Shown one piece after another: positions 1 through 9,800 of a DNA stretch of 40,821 nt. The notes below the pieces were generated by a model. The model was not told the DNA's origin. It saw only the letters and a list, made by a program, of their open reading frames with translations, and did not search any database. How positions within the stretch are numbered: the stretch's first letter is position 1; each line of letters opens with the position of its first letter. Position numbers and translations under genes: made by a program. The DNA lies in the IMG/VR virus record IMGVR_UViG_3300045016_000109, positions 1 through 40,821 of that record; one strand, written 5' to 3'. The DNA is from a virus.

Positions 1-470
1 GGGAAGTGCGGCACCTGGTGATTTTCAAGTTGGACCGGGCCTTCCGGAACGCGCGAGAAGCCCTGGAAGTGGCTGAAATGCTCCAAAAGAAGGGTTTGGG
101 TCTGCACTCCGCAACGGAGCGGATAGACACCACGTCGAGCCACGGCAAGCTGTTTTACACCATGCTCGCTGCTATGGCGGAATGGGAGAGGAACGTCATT
201 TCGGAACGGACCGCCGCGGCTATGCAGTCGATGAAACAAAACAAACAAAAAATTTCGGCTCAGGCACCGTATGGTTTTCGATACGAGGAAGGGATCGCGG
301 TGCCAGACGAGTATGAACAGGATTGCTTGGCGGAGCTCAGGAGCCTCCGAGGGAGAGATCCGAACCGGTCCCTGCATGGTCTGGGGCGGGATCTGGAAGA
401 CCGCGGGTTCGTCAATAGAAATGACGAACGCTTCCATGCGTCGGCTATCAAACGAATGCTCGCAGACTGA
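1..470 (+). CDS. Serine recombinase, 3' part (5' end outside window)
   Basis: The reading frame is open to the left edge, so this is the C-terminal part of a resolvase/invertase-type site-specific recombinase. Visible are the KLDRAFRN segment, which matches the conserved DR..R arginines of the catalytic domain, the long E-helix region (MLAAMAEWERNVISERT) and a C-terminal DNA-binding part that begins at APYGFRYEEG and resembles the helix-turn-helix of small serine recombinases. The N-terminal catalytic serine lies outside the window. The protein ends soon after the HTH, so it is the short form rather than a large serine integrase. It is convergent with the lysis genes and is the only left-side gene on the plus strand. 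It could be a fibre-switching invertase, a resolvase or an unrelated mobile-element gene. The family is secure; the role is not. Confidence 0.85.
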   Translation, partial: EVRHLVIFKLDRAFRNAREALEVAEMLQKKGLGLHSATERIDTTSSHGKLFYTMLAAMAEWERNVISERTAAAMQSMKQNKQKISAQAPYGFRYEEGIAVPDEYEQDCLAELRSLRGRDPNRSLHGLGRDLEDRGFVNRNDERFHASAIKRMLAD

Positions 471-478
471 AAAAGTGC

Positions 479-507
479 TTGACAAAGGGTGAGGCGAGAG
501 ACTATAG
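479..507 (+). promoter_or_regulatory. Sigma70-like promoter match, antisense to the lysis genes
   Basis: A TTGACA hexamer at 479-484 is followed after 17 bases by CTATAG at 502-507. It points rightward into the 3' end of the minus-strand endolysin gene, and no plausible plus-strand gene follows. It may be fortuitous, or may drive antisense RNA. Confidence 0.25.
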
Positions 508-565
508 GCTCAAGCCACATCCATACTACTCCAAACCCTAAGCGTGTCGGGCAGCCCCTGATGCG

Positions 566-1099
566 CTATTTTTTTCTGATGATGATTCTGCGGACTTTGG
601 AGTAATCTTCCCGGAGCCTACCTCGGAATTCGTCACAGACGATCTGTCCTCTCGATGGTGAGGCGTGCGTGACCTTGGGAGTGCCGTGGGTGGGATCGCG
701 AAGAAACGCCCCTACGTGTCCGTGGATGCGTCTCCGTTCGTCCTTGAACGTCCACCATATCATGTCGAGTTCTTCCACCTGGTCGATGTCGATGTCCTCG
801 CCGGTCCATCCCCCCCGCCCCTCGGCCATATCCTGGCTCGTGACGCGCTGCATCATGCCGACGCCCGCCCATTTGTAGACGAGGTACTTGTACCGGGAGC
901 AGTCCACACCTTCACCTACCGGAGCGTCGGGTTTGATGCGCGAGTCGGAACGATAGTGAGGGCTCATAAGGATCATGGACCTGTAGGTCACACGCAGACG
1001 GGCCTTTTCGTGTTCCGTGAGGCTCAGGGCTCGTTCAGGCGTAGCAAACCATGTACCCGACCATAATAATAGTAGTGCAAGCAATGAGCGCACAAGCAA
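566..1099 (-). CDS. Secreted NlpC/P60-type endolysin
   Basis: This 177-aa protein is probably the phage peptidoglycan hydrolase. An N-terminal signal-peptide-like segment (an Arg at residue 4, then a leucine-rich stretch to about residue 25) is followed by an NlpC/P60-like papain fold. Visible catalytic candidates are Cys67 in GEGVDCSRYK, His128 in IHGHVGAFL and a possible third residue, His145, in THASPS. The EELDMIWW stretch corresponds to the pGDlvff segment of the family. The likely start is TTG at 1099, with GAGG nine bases upstream; GTG at 1093 is an alternative. The start overlaps the holin gene by 65 bp, and this is the last gene of the operon. A secretory signal implies Sec export with the holin timing activation, as in SAR or secreted endolysins; that part is inference. 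Confidence 0.75.
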   Translation of the reverse strand: MLVRSLLALLLLWSGTWFATPERALSLTEHEKARLRVTYRSMILMSPHYRSDSRIKPDAPVGEGVDCSRYKYLVYKWAGVGMMQRVTSQDMAEGRGGWTGEDIDIDQVEELDMIWWTFKDERRRIHGHVGAFLRDPTHGTPKVTHASPSRGQIVCDEFRGRLREDYSKVRRIIIRKK

Positions 1100-1346
1100 T
1101 GCTCGATTCCTCGATTTTCTTCAGGTAGTCTCCCCGGGTCATGGCGTTCATGAAGATGAGGCCCCCGGGGAGGACGCAGTTCGCGAAAAGGGCCACGACT
1201 GATCGTTTGATCAGATAGAAGTGGATGGTGGCCATTTCCTCCGGATAGAGATACGATCGCGCGATGGTCAGGAGTATCACAACCAATACACTGGCGAGGG
1301 CGACACCCCCGAAATAGCGCATGAGTTCGTGTTTTGTCTCATTCAT
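1035..1346 (-). CDS. Holin-like three-TM membrane protein
   Basis: This 103-aa, very hydrophobic protein has three probable membrane segments at about residues 10-28, 46-66 and 82-103. This is the layout of class I holins, which permeabilise the inner membrane at lysis. The start is well supported: AGGAGACAAGGAG lies just upstream, and the ATG overlaps the stop of the preceding gene as ATGA. It sits directly before the NlpC/P60 endolysin gene and overlaps it, so position and topology agree. No specific holin family is recognised by sequence. Confidence 0.6.
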   Translation of the reverse strand: MNETKHELMRYFGGVALASVLVVILLTIARSYLYPEEMATIHFYLIKRSVVALFANCVLPGGLIFMNAMTRGDYLKKIEESSIACALIACTTIIMVGYMVCYA

Positions 1347-1531
1347 GGCTCCTTGTCTCCTTCGAATAATGCTCGCTCTTTCACCAACAGGAGGCGTATC
1401 GCTCGCAAAGACGCAATTCGTTGCGGAATTCCTGGGTCGTTATGCCGCAGAGAGCGAGCAAGCGTCTCCTGTTCGGTGACAATTTCCTCGTGGATTACGG
1501 ACAACGGCACTCCCATGGCGTTAGCTCCCAT
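1343..1531 (-). CDS. Small hypothetical protein of the lysis cassette
   Basis: This encodes about 62 residues, mostly helical and charged, with no membrane segment or known motif. The start is set at the ATG at 1531 (MGANAMGVPLSV) because GGGGGAGG lies nine bases upstream; a second in-frame ATG follows at 1516. It overlaps the upstream gene by about 11 bp and the holin gene by 4 bp, so it is translationally coupled to both. Its place between a membrane-anchored coiled coil and the holin suggests a lysis accessory, but no function can be assigned. Confidence 0.55.
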   Translation of the reverse strand: MGANAMGVPLSVIHEEIVTEQETLARSLRHNDPGIPQRIASLRAIRLLLVKERALFEGDKEP

Positions 1532-2108
1532 TTGTGGATTCCTCCCCCTTGCTGTTTCGGATCTTCTGCGCCACACGCAGGGTTGCGATTACCTCTCTGC
1601 CGAGGGAGGAGAGTTCTTTCGCGAGGTTGTCCAGGATCTCGTTGTTGCGGTTCCGCATCTCGGAGCTGTTCACTTCGAACATCTCGAGCCGGGAGGCGAG
1701 GCCCTCGAATTTTCCGACCAACTCTCCGTACTGCCCAAGGAGTCGGGGGAAGTTCGGGCATTTGTCCACAGGGCAATTCTTCCAGTGTTCCTCGTCCGTG
1801 AGTCGTTCAACGTCCTCGTAATGCTTGAAAGCTGCCTGCGTTTGGACCTGAAGCGCGGATCGAACCTCGATAATCGTGTCACGGATCATCTGAAGATGTT
1901 CATGATGGCTGACAGGTGCCCCCTCATTGTCGGTCAACGCCTGAGCAATAAGATCCACTTTCGCGACCGCTTCGGTCATGCGCTTACCGGTTTTCCAGAA
2001 CCAATGAGTAAGAAACACAAGACCGACAGCGCCTGCCATAAGGAGCCCCGCGGCCAGCACGCCGTGAGTCCGCATGAAATGCTCGAAAGCTGTTATTTCG
2101 TGGACCAT
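1521..2108 (-). CDS. Membrane-anchored coiled-coil protein, possible lysis accessory
   Basis: This 195-aa protein has one N-terminal transmembrane segment (about residues 17-36) followed by long helical, coiled-coil-like stretches and a CPVDKC cysteine pair near residue 112. The frame extends upstream, but the ATG at 2108 lies just after the stop of the 1369-aa fibre gene and is the sensible start (MVHEITAFEHFM). One N-terminal anchor plus a long helical domain resembles i-spanin or Rz-like proteins, and its position before the holin and endolysin fits. Spanins are usually periplasmic and smaller, and no o-spanin lipoprotein is seen, so this is only a suggestion. Confidence 0.55.
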   Translation of the reverse strand: MVHEITAFEHFMRTHGVLAAGLLMAGAVGLVFLTHWFWKTGKRMTEAVAKVDLIAQALTDNEGAPVSHHEHLQMIRDTIIEVRSALQVQTQAAFKHYEDVERLTDEEHWKNCPVDKCPNFPRLLGQYGELVGKFEGLASRLEMFEVNSSEMRNRNNEILDNLAKELSSLGREVIATLRVAQKIRNSKGEESTNGS

Positions 2109-2112
2109 TCTA

Positions 2113-5100
2113 TTAATTCCCAGGCCGCGACAACCAAATCTGGCCGGTGATGTTCCACCAATCCAAATGGCCTGCGGCAAAGAATCCCGGATACGGATGC
2201 AGCTGATGGCTGCGGGCGATGGAAATATCCGGGGAATAGATTGTCGGGCCGACTACGGCAGCGATCTGTTCGGGAGTCGTGCTCCAATTGGTATGGAATT
2301 CAGCCCACTGCAGCATGTTCGTCCACGGCGGTAAATACACTGCCGTGTAGCACTGGCATGTCTGCTGACCGCCAGTCCATGGCAACGCATGGCAACCGCA
2401 GTAGTTCACGGGTTGTGGCTCAAATCCTGTATTGATTTGGAATGTTGCCCAGGCTTCATCATATCCGTCGCGCCATGCGGAGAGGTGTACGCCGGGCGGT
2501 AACAGGATACCGTGGACTCTGAAATGATTCCCTGTTTGGGCTGAGCCTCCGATTGTCCACGCCGGTTGATTCCAATACGACCACACCGCCCACTCCCCCG
2601 CGATCCTGTCGTGTTCCTCGAATTTCCAGGCAGCGCCGGAAAACGAGACAGCGCCGAAATAGTCACACGTTACGACGGCAGCCAGGTGAATTTTCGTGGC
2701 TGGGTTGAATGATATATTGCTCAGCGCAGCCAGTTGGGTGCCCGTCATGTGGTTATTCGTGTTTGTGAGCGCCTGGAACAGCGCGGTCTCTCGATCATTC
2801 AGAGCCGCATTCTGCCACTGCGTGCCGTCGTGGTATTTCCACTGGCCTGCATCCAGCTGCACGATGGCTCGCCAGTCGGCCTGTTTGATCCAGAACACGG
2901 TCCCGCCGTTGTTGGAAAACGCATAGTGGATAGTGGAACTCCCGGTTTTTGTTTCGGACGGAACGAGTTGGTTCCAGATGCTCCACCATGTTGGAGCAAC
3001 GGCCTGAGCATCGTTCAGATAGACGAGGGATGGAGTCCACGGCGGTTTTTGTGCGGTCGGAGAGTAGAGGAACAGTTCTGCGATCCGAGACGACCCGGCA
3101 AGCACGGTGAACCGATACCACTTGTAGGCTGTCGAGTTGTACCAGTTCGTATTCGCAGACCCGGACGCCTGAAGCACGGTCCAGGTCTGGCCGTTGTCGT
3201 TCGAGGCTTCGACTTTCAGCGATGTGGGGCCATAATAAACCCAATCCCAGATGTCTACCATTCCCCATTCGACGCATTGCTCGTTCTCCCACCGGATGCA
3301 CTGCTGTTCCTGTCGCACCACTTCCAGGAGCCTCATCCCCTGAGCGTAGCAGCCGTTCAGGATGGTTGCATTCGTGAATTTCGCCGTGATGCTCGCTCCC
3401 GAGCCAGCGCCGGCGTTCCAGCCGTTCCCGTCGGCAGTGGAATTGTCGAACGCCTGGCCTGGGTTCTGCCCTGCGGAACAGTCCCACGCGTTCGCGTAGA
3501 CTCGTGATCCTCGAAGCAGGGTGCCGTCATATTCGATTGCAGTTGTCGGCACTCCCGTTGATTCCAGGCCATAGATGCCGGTCACAGCCGCGGTCACGTG
3601 ATCACTGTCGATCTCCACCGCGTTGTCTGCGGAGCCATTCCCTACTATCCGAAGGATCTTGCGATAGCCGTCTGCAAAACAGACTTTCTGCATCTTGCCC
3701 ACGTATGGGCAGGAGTTCCCAGGCCCGAGCGTGAGTCGGCTACCGACCGAATCCACGAAATGGCCGTACCGGGCCGAATCCCTGACGAATGTAGCAATCT
3801 GCGGTGCCTGTGTTGCTATGGTAAACTGAGACGTGGATCGTTCCTCGGTCAAGTCGAAATCACCGAACGCCACGTACCCGACGAGAATCGTATTCCCGGA
3901 GATCGCCAATTTCTCGTAGGTTGTGGTAGGGCCGGCCCCACTGATCGTCAGGCCGCCAGCCCCCAGGTAGACGTAATAGAACACGGAGTCTACCATGCTT
4001 TGCGCATTGAGAACAATCCCGTCGGAATCAACCTCTATGATGTGCAGGTTCGGCGTGACGATCGTGACGGTGCCGGCTCCGACCGGGACCAGTTTCAGAG
4101 AATGGTGCGAGTTGATCAGCAATCGCAGCGGACAGCCCTGTGTCTTTTGCAGTTCATAGACCTGCGCTGCATCCATCTGGGCCAGCAGCGCATTATACAG
4201 CGATTGGATTTTGAGACCGCTAAACGTGGTGTCGGCGGTCGGGGTGTCGTCATTGATCAGCAGGGGTGTGGGCGCGATAGAGTCTAGGATAAACGTCCCG
4301 ACAAACCGGCCTGTGGTGTGGATCTTGATCGCTGCTACCCAGCGAGCCTGATTACCGGGCCAATTTTTCGACAGATAGCCCTCCGTGGGCGCTGTCGAAC
4401 AGAGGAACGGTTTCCCCGCGAACGGTCCCCACAGACTGCGGGAATTCGCAATATAGCAATGCAGCATCTCTCCAGGATGACTCCAAACCCGTGTTCCGTC
4501 TGTGAGCGGTGCGGATGGATTGGCCTCTGAGTAGGTCTGCACAAAATCTGCGTTTTTCACCGCCAGCGTGTTCGTGTCGTAATCGGTGTAGGTCTGGACG
4601 TATTCGCCTCCGACATGGATGTAGCCGGAGGAGCCGCGCTTTTTTGCAATGACGAATTCCGTCTCGCTCCGGACCACGAAGCGGATCTCCGCGAGCCCGT
4701 CGAATGCAATCGGGTCGAGCTGAGGCGGGGCAACCTCCGAAATGTCTGTCGAGGGTCTGAATTTTCCGTTCCCGTCGGTTTTCACCATACCGATCCATCG
4801 GGCATAGAATCCCGGCCACGTGTCGGTGAGTCGCCTGTGCATGGGGGCTTTCGTTGTCAGAAACGGCTTCAATCGAAGATCGAGGAGGAATTCGTAGTTG
4901 TCGGCCGCACCTTCGTCGTCCTGCCACCACGGCCGGTTGGTGTCGGGATTGATCGAATTGAAATTGAACTGGTCGATTTCCGTGGGGAGATAGATATAGT
5001 AGGTCGTGTTGGAGAGGATATTCGTCGCGCCGAGCGACACGTTTCCGTTCGCATCCACAACGACTTTCGGGTCATCGACCGTGATGCTCTGACCCTCTCC

Positions 5101-6222
5101 CAGACATTGTAGGGAGTCTGGAACGAAGATCTCGCCGTACCGTCCGTCGAGTTTTTGCAGCTCGATGACGTTCTGGTTCACGAACACGACGCGGTAATCG
5201 GAATAGTCCCGGAAGGCTCCCACGATGTTCGGCCTGCGGGAGATCAGCGAAATGTCGATACCGCGGGCGAATCGCGGAAATCTGTTGCTGTCGAGTACGA
5301 CCTCAGTCCGGATGCGGCCCGCGAGTTTCGCGTTCCTTCCTACACCCGATGCGGCCATGTACTGGCCGTCAGGTTCCGTGGTGGAGAGAAAGAGTTTTCC
5401 ACGAAAATCCCACGCAGCCGTGTCTTCATAGACAGGATCACCAGTCAGAGCACCTACTGAGAATTGATCGGAAAGGGTGTTTGCGAGGTATATCCAGTAT
5501 TCGGTGTCAGGGTGCAGATAATCGGCTTCTATTGTGCCGTCGATGGTCAGGCTCAGGACCGGACAGGTATTAAACACGCTGCACGAGGGCAGCGGGACAA
5601 TCCGATCGCCAGCAACACTCTCGTACCCGGTGCCCTCTGCATTCGCCTCGATACCGATTTCGACGGGGGTAATGAAACGCAGTTCACTGTTCGGCGCCAG
5701 GAGGGAGATGAATCCTCTCGGAATATGTCGATTGGGCTCGTCGTCGTCCAAACCGCTGTGTGGCGGACGACGGAATTCATAACCGTTCCATCGAACCTCC
5801 ACGTCAGGTTCGAGTAGTCGGTGCGCTTCTCCCACAAACAGACCGACCGCCGGGATCTCGTTGAGGTTTTTGATGGTCCAGAGGAATTTTATGAGTTTGA
5901 ACGATCGGTCCAGAGAATCCCAATAGTAGCAGCTCCCCCGCCATTTCTCCGTCACCGGATCGTATTCGCCCTTCACCCCCCACACCTCACCGAACGGGCG
6001 CTGCGTTGTCGGGAGGTCCTCAACCCTATCTACCGTCCCGGCTAGTTCCAGGTTCTTCCAGCCGGTCCCGTCGTACCATATCCAGTGTTCAACATCCCGG
6101 ATGAATCTGCGCTGGCCGAGGACGTTGCCCTCGGGTGATACCCGTCCCATCTCGCGGCCGTAGCTTTGGCCATCGCCGAAAAACGGATTGTCAGTGGTGG
6201 GGTATTCAGGCCAGGTTGCCAT
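2113..6222 (-). CDS. Large tail fibre with repeated modules and a discoidin-like domain
   Basis: This 1369-aa virion protein has at least three, perhaps four, diverged copies of one module at about residues 240-325, 405-490, 585-650 and 745-800. Each has a 'Y(I/V)YL' strand, then a 'KPFL.(S/T)T.AP' type stretch and an 'AR..G.....G.F' end (compare RGKLFLSTTEPDG, LKPFLTTKAPMH and GKPFLCSTAPTEG). Residues about 905-1060 look like an F5/8 type C (discoidin) carbohydrate-binding domain (AFDNSTADGNGWNAG ... LKVEASNDNGQTWT ... YKWYRFTV). The C terminus is Trp- and Cys-rich (CGCHALPW, CQC). It is the last fibre gene before lysis, so receptor or surface-glycan binding is likely. No recombinase-flanked inverted repeats or alternative C-terminal cassettes were noticed. 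The fibre role is probable; the domain call comes from pattern only. Confidence 0.7.
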   Translation of the reverse strand: MATWPEYPTTDNPFFGDGQSYGREMGRVSPEGNVLGQRRFIRDVEHWIWYDGTGWKNLELAGTVDRVEDLPTTQRPFGEVWGVKGEYDPVTEKWRGSCYYWDSLDRSFKLIKFLWTIKNLNEIPAVGLFVGEAHRLLEPDVEVRWNGYEFRRPPHSGLDDDEPNRHIPRGFISLLAPNSELRFITPVEIGIEANAEGTGYESVAGDRIVPLPSCSVFNTCPVLSLTIDGTIEADYLHPDTEYWIYLANTLSDQFSVGALTGDPVYEDTAAWDFRGKLFLSTTEPDGQYMAASGVGRNAKLAGRIRTEVVLDSNRFPRFARGIDISLISRRPNIVGAFRDYSDYRVVFVNQNVIELQKLDGRYGEIFVPDSLQCLGEGQSITVDDPKVVVDANGNVSLGATNILSNTTYYIYLPTEIDQFNFNSINPDTNRPWWQDDEGAADNYEFLLDLRLKPFLTTKAPMHRRLTDTWPGFYARWIGMVKTDGNGKFRPSTDISEVAPPQLDPIAFDGLAEIRFVVRSETEFVIAKKRGSSGYIHVGGEYVQTYTDYDTNTLAVKNADFVQTYSEANPSAPLTDGTRVWSHPGEMLHCYIANSRSLWGPFAGKPFLCSTAPTEGYLSKNWPGNQARWVAAIKIHTTGRFVGTFILDSIAPTPLLINDDTPTADTTFSGLKIQSLYNALLAQMDAAQVYELQKTQGCPLRLLINSHHSLKLVPVGAGTVTIVTPNLHIIEVDSDGIVLNAQSMVDSVFYYVYLGAGGLTISGAGPTTTYEKLAISGNTILVGYVAFGDFDLTEERSTSQFTIATQAPQIATFVRDSARYGHFVDSVGSRLTLGPGNSCPYVGKMQKVCFADGYRKILRIVGNGSADNAVEIDSDHVTAAVTGIYGLESTGVPTTAIEYDGTLLRGSRVYANAWDCSAGQNPGQAFDNSTADGNGWNAGAGSGASITAKFTNATILNGCYAQGMRLLEVVRQEQQCIRWENEQCVEWGMVDIWDWVYYGPTSLKVEASNDNGQTWTVLQASGSANTNWYNSTAYKWYRFTVLAGSSRIAELFLYSPTAQKPPWTPSLVYLNDAQAVAPTWWSIWNQLVPSETKTGSSTIHYAFSNNGGTVFWIKQADWRAIVQLDAGQWKYHDGTQWQNAALNDRETALFQALTNTNNHMTGTQLAALSNISFNPATKIHLAAVVTCDYFGAVSFSGAAWKFEEHDRIAGEWAVWSYWNQPAWTIGGSAQTGNHFRVHGILLPPGVHLSAWRDGYDEAWATFQINTGFEPQPVNYCGCHALPWTGGQQTCQCYTAVYLPPWTNMLQWAEFHTNWSTTPEQIAAVVGPTIYSPDISIARSHQLHPYPGFFAAGHLDWWNITGQIWLSRPGN

Positions 6223-6233
6223 TCGGTTATGCT

Positions 6234-6605
6234 CTACGCGTAGGCTTGGCTCTTTTTGCCGGTATCGCTCGGACCAGGCAAGCTGTATTGATCCGGGACT
6301 GCCGGCTGCGTCCCGTTCGTGCGGAAATTGAAATTCACGGTTTCAAAGCCTTCCTGGATGGATTCCTCATCACGAGCAATCTTCACGGCCTTGCCATAGA
6401 TCAGCCAACATGCCTGAGCGTGCTCGTCCCACGCGACACCGCCCTCTTTCTCAGCCTCCTTTTTACAATCCTGTTGGGATTTTCCGAGGGGCTGGCGGCC
6501 GTAACCCTCTTTTGTTCCGGGTTGGGCCTTCGGACGGTCTGACGGAGTTTGGCCTGGGAGTTTTCCAGCCTTTTCCAGTCTGTCGAGATTTGGTGAGTCC
6601 CACAT
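6234..6605 (-). CDS. Hypothetical tail-region protein
   Basis: This 123-aa hydrophilic protein is rich in Lys, Gly, Gln and Pro at its N terminus, with the more ordered segment WLIYGKAVKIARDEESIQEGFETVNFNF in the second half (cited only as a location, about residues 67-95). It has no signal, membrane segment or catalytic motif. It lies between the two giant fibre genes and may be a fibre chaperone or attachment protein by position. The ribosome binding site is weak, so translation probably depends on the preceding gene. Confidence 0.5.
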   Translation of the reverse strand: MWDSPNLDRLEKAGKLPGQTPSDRPKAQPGTKEGYGRQPLGKSQQDCKKEAEKEGGVAWDEHAQACWLIYGKAVKIARDEESIQEGFETVNFNFRTNGTQPAVPDQYSLPGPSDTGKKSQAYA

Positions 6606-6610
6606 AGTCG

Positions 6611-6823
6611 TTACTCTGCCGATTTTTGGCTCCGCTCCGTGATGACCGGAGCCTTTAGTTCGTCCAGACGAGCCTCCATTGCCTCAATTCGCGCCGCCAG
6701 GTCCTGGTTCAATTGGCGCAATTCTTTCACGCGTCTGTCGCCCGCGGTGCTGCGGGGAATCAGAACACCCGGTTTCGGCCCTCTCCGAAAGCCGCTCGGA
6801 GGTTGGTTGAATATGTCGGTCAT
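6611..6823 (-). CDS. Small coiled-coil protein between fibre genes
   Basis: This encodes 70 residues. The N-terminal half is Pro/Gly/Arg-rich (FRRGPKPGVLIPRS), and the second half is a heptad-patterned helix (VKELRQLNQDLAARIEAMEA). A good AGGAGA site lies eight bases before the ATG. Small proteins of this type between fibre genes are often trimerising or assembly factors, which is inference from position and the coiled coil. Confidence 0.55.
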   Translation of the reverse strand: MTDIFNQPPSGFRRGPKPGVLIPRSTAGDRRVKELRQLNQDLAARIEAMEARLDELKAPVITERSQKSAE

Positions 6824-6832
6824 GATGTTCTC

Positions 6833-9800
6833 CTATGCCGCTGCCGCCTCGATGCAGCTCAGTCGCACGTTCTGCACCTTCGGCGTCTGAGCCTGGTTGC
6901 TGGTCGCGAGGTGGATGCGAAGTCTGCACTGGTCGAATTCGGCCAGTTTCATGGTGCCGCCGGAGGTGTAAGCCCCGTTGCCGCTGCTGTTCGCTCCGGT
7001 CGTGGGATTCACCAGCTCCGCAGTTCCGGCCGGCTCGTTGACGTTCTTCAACCTCCACGTTCCATTGGCTGCTGTGTTGCCCTGAACACCGGAAATCGTG
7101 ACGATTGCGTTCTCCTGGAAGCCGTTCGCAGCGGACGTGATTGCAATAGGAGTCGCGTTCGCGGCACCGCTCAAAGATGCCTCATCAGGCGTCTCGAACA
7201 GGTATTCGTCGTATGGCTCCGTTTTGATGATCGGACTGTATTGCGTCGGGACCTTCAGCCGCACCCACGTCTCACCGTCATCTATCGTGTAATACACGGT
7301 GATGTTCCGGGTGCCGGTCCCGTCGAAGCCGTCTGCATCCACATCGAGGTACACCTGGACCTTATCCGGATACTGCAACGGATCATCGAATTGAATCTCA
7401 TTGAATACCGCATCCGCCTCCATGTCGTGCAGCAGGAACAGGATCCCGGTGCCCCATTTGTCAATGATGCGGAAAGTGCCGCCGATGCTCGTCACGTCCA
7501 CGCGAATTTTCACCTGAGTCACCACGCTGGACAGGCTCGTATTCAGCCCCGCCGTGAACGGTATCCAGGACAGGCCGCCGTCAATCGAGTATGACCACGC
7601 GACTGCGGTTCCGGGCGCGAGGAACTGTTCCACGCGGGCCACGAATGCGTTCGCCTCGATCCCCGTGAGGTTGTCGAACACGATCTGACAGGCATTCTCA
7701 AAATTGCTCTTGTAGATCTTGTATTTGAGGTCTGCCCTCGTCATGGCCTCCCAGGTTGAGGCGTTGGGGGAGTGGAACAGCACGCCGCCTGCGGGCTGAG
7801 CCATGACGATCTCGCCGCTCACCACATCCGCTTTGCCGAGTTCAGCCATCCACACCTCGTAGTCGGTGCAGTTGGTTTTCAGCACGATACAGTATTCCTC
7901 GGGCTGATAGGCCAGCACGTCCGCGAATGTGAAGATCGTCTCAGCCGTGCCGTCCTTCGAGACGTTCACCTGCACCGGCCCCAATGTGCAGGAGGCCAGC
8001 ACTTTTCGAGATGGATACCCGTTCAGGCACTCCCGGATCTCGCATGTCACGGGAATGGTCGCGCTCTTCGATGCGAAAAAGATCCCGATCGCGCTGACAT
8101 ACACGTTCGCCTCTTTCACGAGGAACGTCTGAGCGAGCGGGTCAACATATTCGAATAATTGGAGGCTCTCCTGCACCGTCTCGGTGATGATTTTCGCGCT
8201 CGTGAACCCGAGGGTCGTTTTCTGCTTCGTGGTCCGCCATCCACTCGAATAGAATTGATGCAGAGCCGATGAAAGCGTCGGGTTCGTGGTGTAGAGGGTT
8301 TTGATGGTCGCGGTGCCGGTGGGGATTTTCCCAGGCATCACGAATTTGCCGGTGTACGCACCGCTGGCATTGGCCTTTATCGTGGTTTTGCCCTGGTACG
8401 CCGCCCCCTGCTGGCTGCTGCCGGTGGCCACGGCGTTGACCAATTTGCCCGCGATCTCTACCGCATAGTCGCCGTTTGGAATGAGATTCTGCGCTGTCAG
8501 TTCGATCTCGAACGGATCACCGTCATCATCCTTGGTTCGCATGAACGTGGCCATGGTCAAATCGACCACGCGGTCTCCGAGGTCAACAATCTTTTTGTCG
8601 GGCTGAAGTGATTTCTGCGTGCCGGAACGCCAGATGTCGCCCACGTTCCACGAATTTGCCACGAAATGTTGCCCGAGAGCCTCTTCAGTCTGAATCCGGC
8701 CAAACCCGGTCCACAATTTGCTCCATTCCTCGCCGGTCGCGTTCTGGTTCGCGTTGACTGTCTCCGCAACCTGGGGGATGTTCGATTCCCATGAGTTCCA
8801 CGCGACTTTGGAGAAGTCCTCCGGGAGCAGTTGGGAAAGCACTGCGGAGAGATTGTTGTCATAGTCCGCGTTCAGGTCCGGGCGCTGCGTCGAATCCTGG
8901 AACATATCAATCTCGGGAATGATGCTCAATTCACCGCTGGCGAAGGACACTACGTCGTCGGGGTTGATGTTGATCTTGGAGGTCGCCTTGAGTTGCTGGT
9001 CGTACACCTCGGGCTGATAGTCCAGCATGATCGAGTTGCCCACTTTTTTGATCCCGCTCGACTCACTGAGGCTCGCTCCTACCCGCTTCGCTGTCTGAGC
9101 AGCCGGCAGCCGGAGGCACCGTTCCGCCGTGTCCAATGCGGCCGTGAATTTGATCCCGTTTTTGTTGAATGCCACATCAGACCGGCCGAACCCGGCCAGC
9201 GCATCGGTGAATATGCCTCTCGATCCGGTCGCGGCCGGGCCGTATGCAACGCTCTCTTCCAGGCTTTTCTGTTCGTTCCAGTACTCGAGTCTCTCCACTC
9301 GCCGCAGGAGTTCATGGAGCCCCTGCTGAGTGATCCGAATCGGCTCCACAGAGCGGATCGTCACGTCCTGCGGGCCGTAGGTGTATGGAGCAATGGCGAC
9401 CAGCGAGAGAGTGAGATTGCCGGTTTGTTCCGCCGGGATCTCGATCTTCTTCGACGGTGTTCCTGCAATCACGTTGAAATTGCCCTGCGGGTCAATACAG
9501 ATCTTGTCGAACCGGCCCAAATAGAAATCGAAATCGAATGTTGGGCTGTACCCGCTGGTCGGCAGCGTACCGAGCGTTCGCCAGTCAACACAATCCCGGA
9601 GGTCGTATTCCGATGCGATGCCGGGAGCCTGTTCGATGCGGGAGTACATGTCGTAGGATTGTGCAGCCACGAAGTCGCCTTCCGTCGCGTGCATCCAGAA
9701 TTCGAACGTCACGTAGTAGGTTGCAGCCGTGGTCGGCTGCCCCCCTGGAACCACACCCTGTGCTCCGGCCGCGGACCAGTCGATCTGCGAGGTTGCATGT

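Noticed and set aside
1221-2150. 309-aa plus-strand ORF
   Set aside because: It is antisense to three consecutive coupled minus-strand genes, lacks a ribosome site, and its sequence looks like a frame shadow of GC-rich coding DNA.
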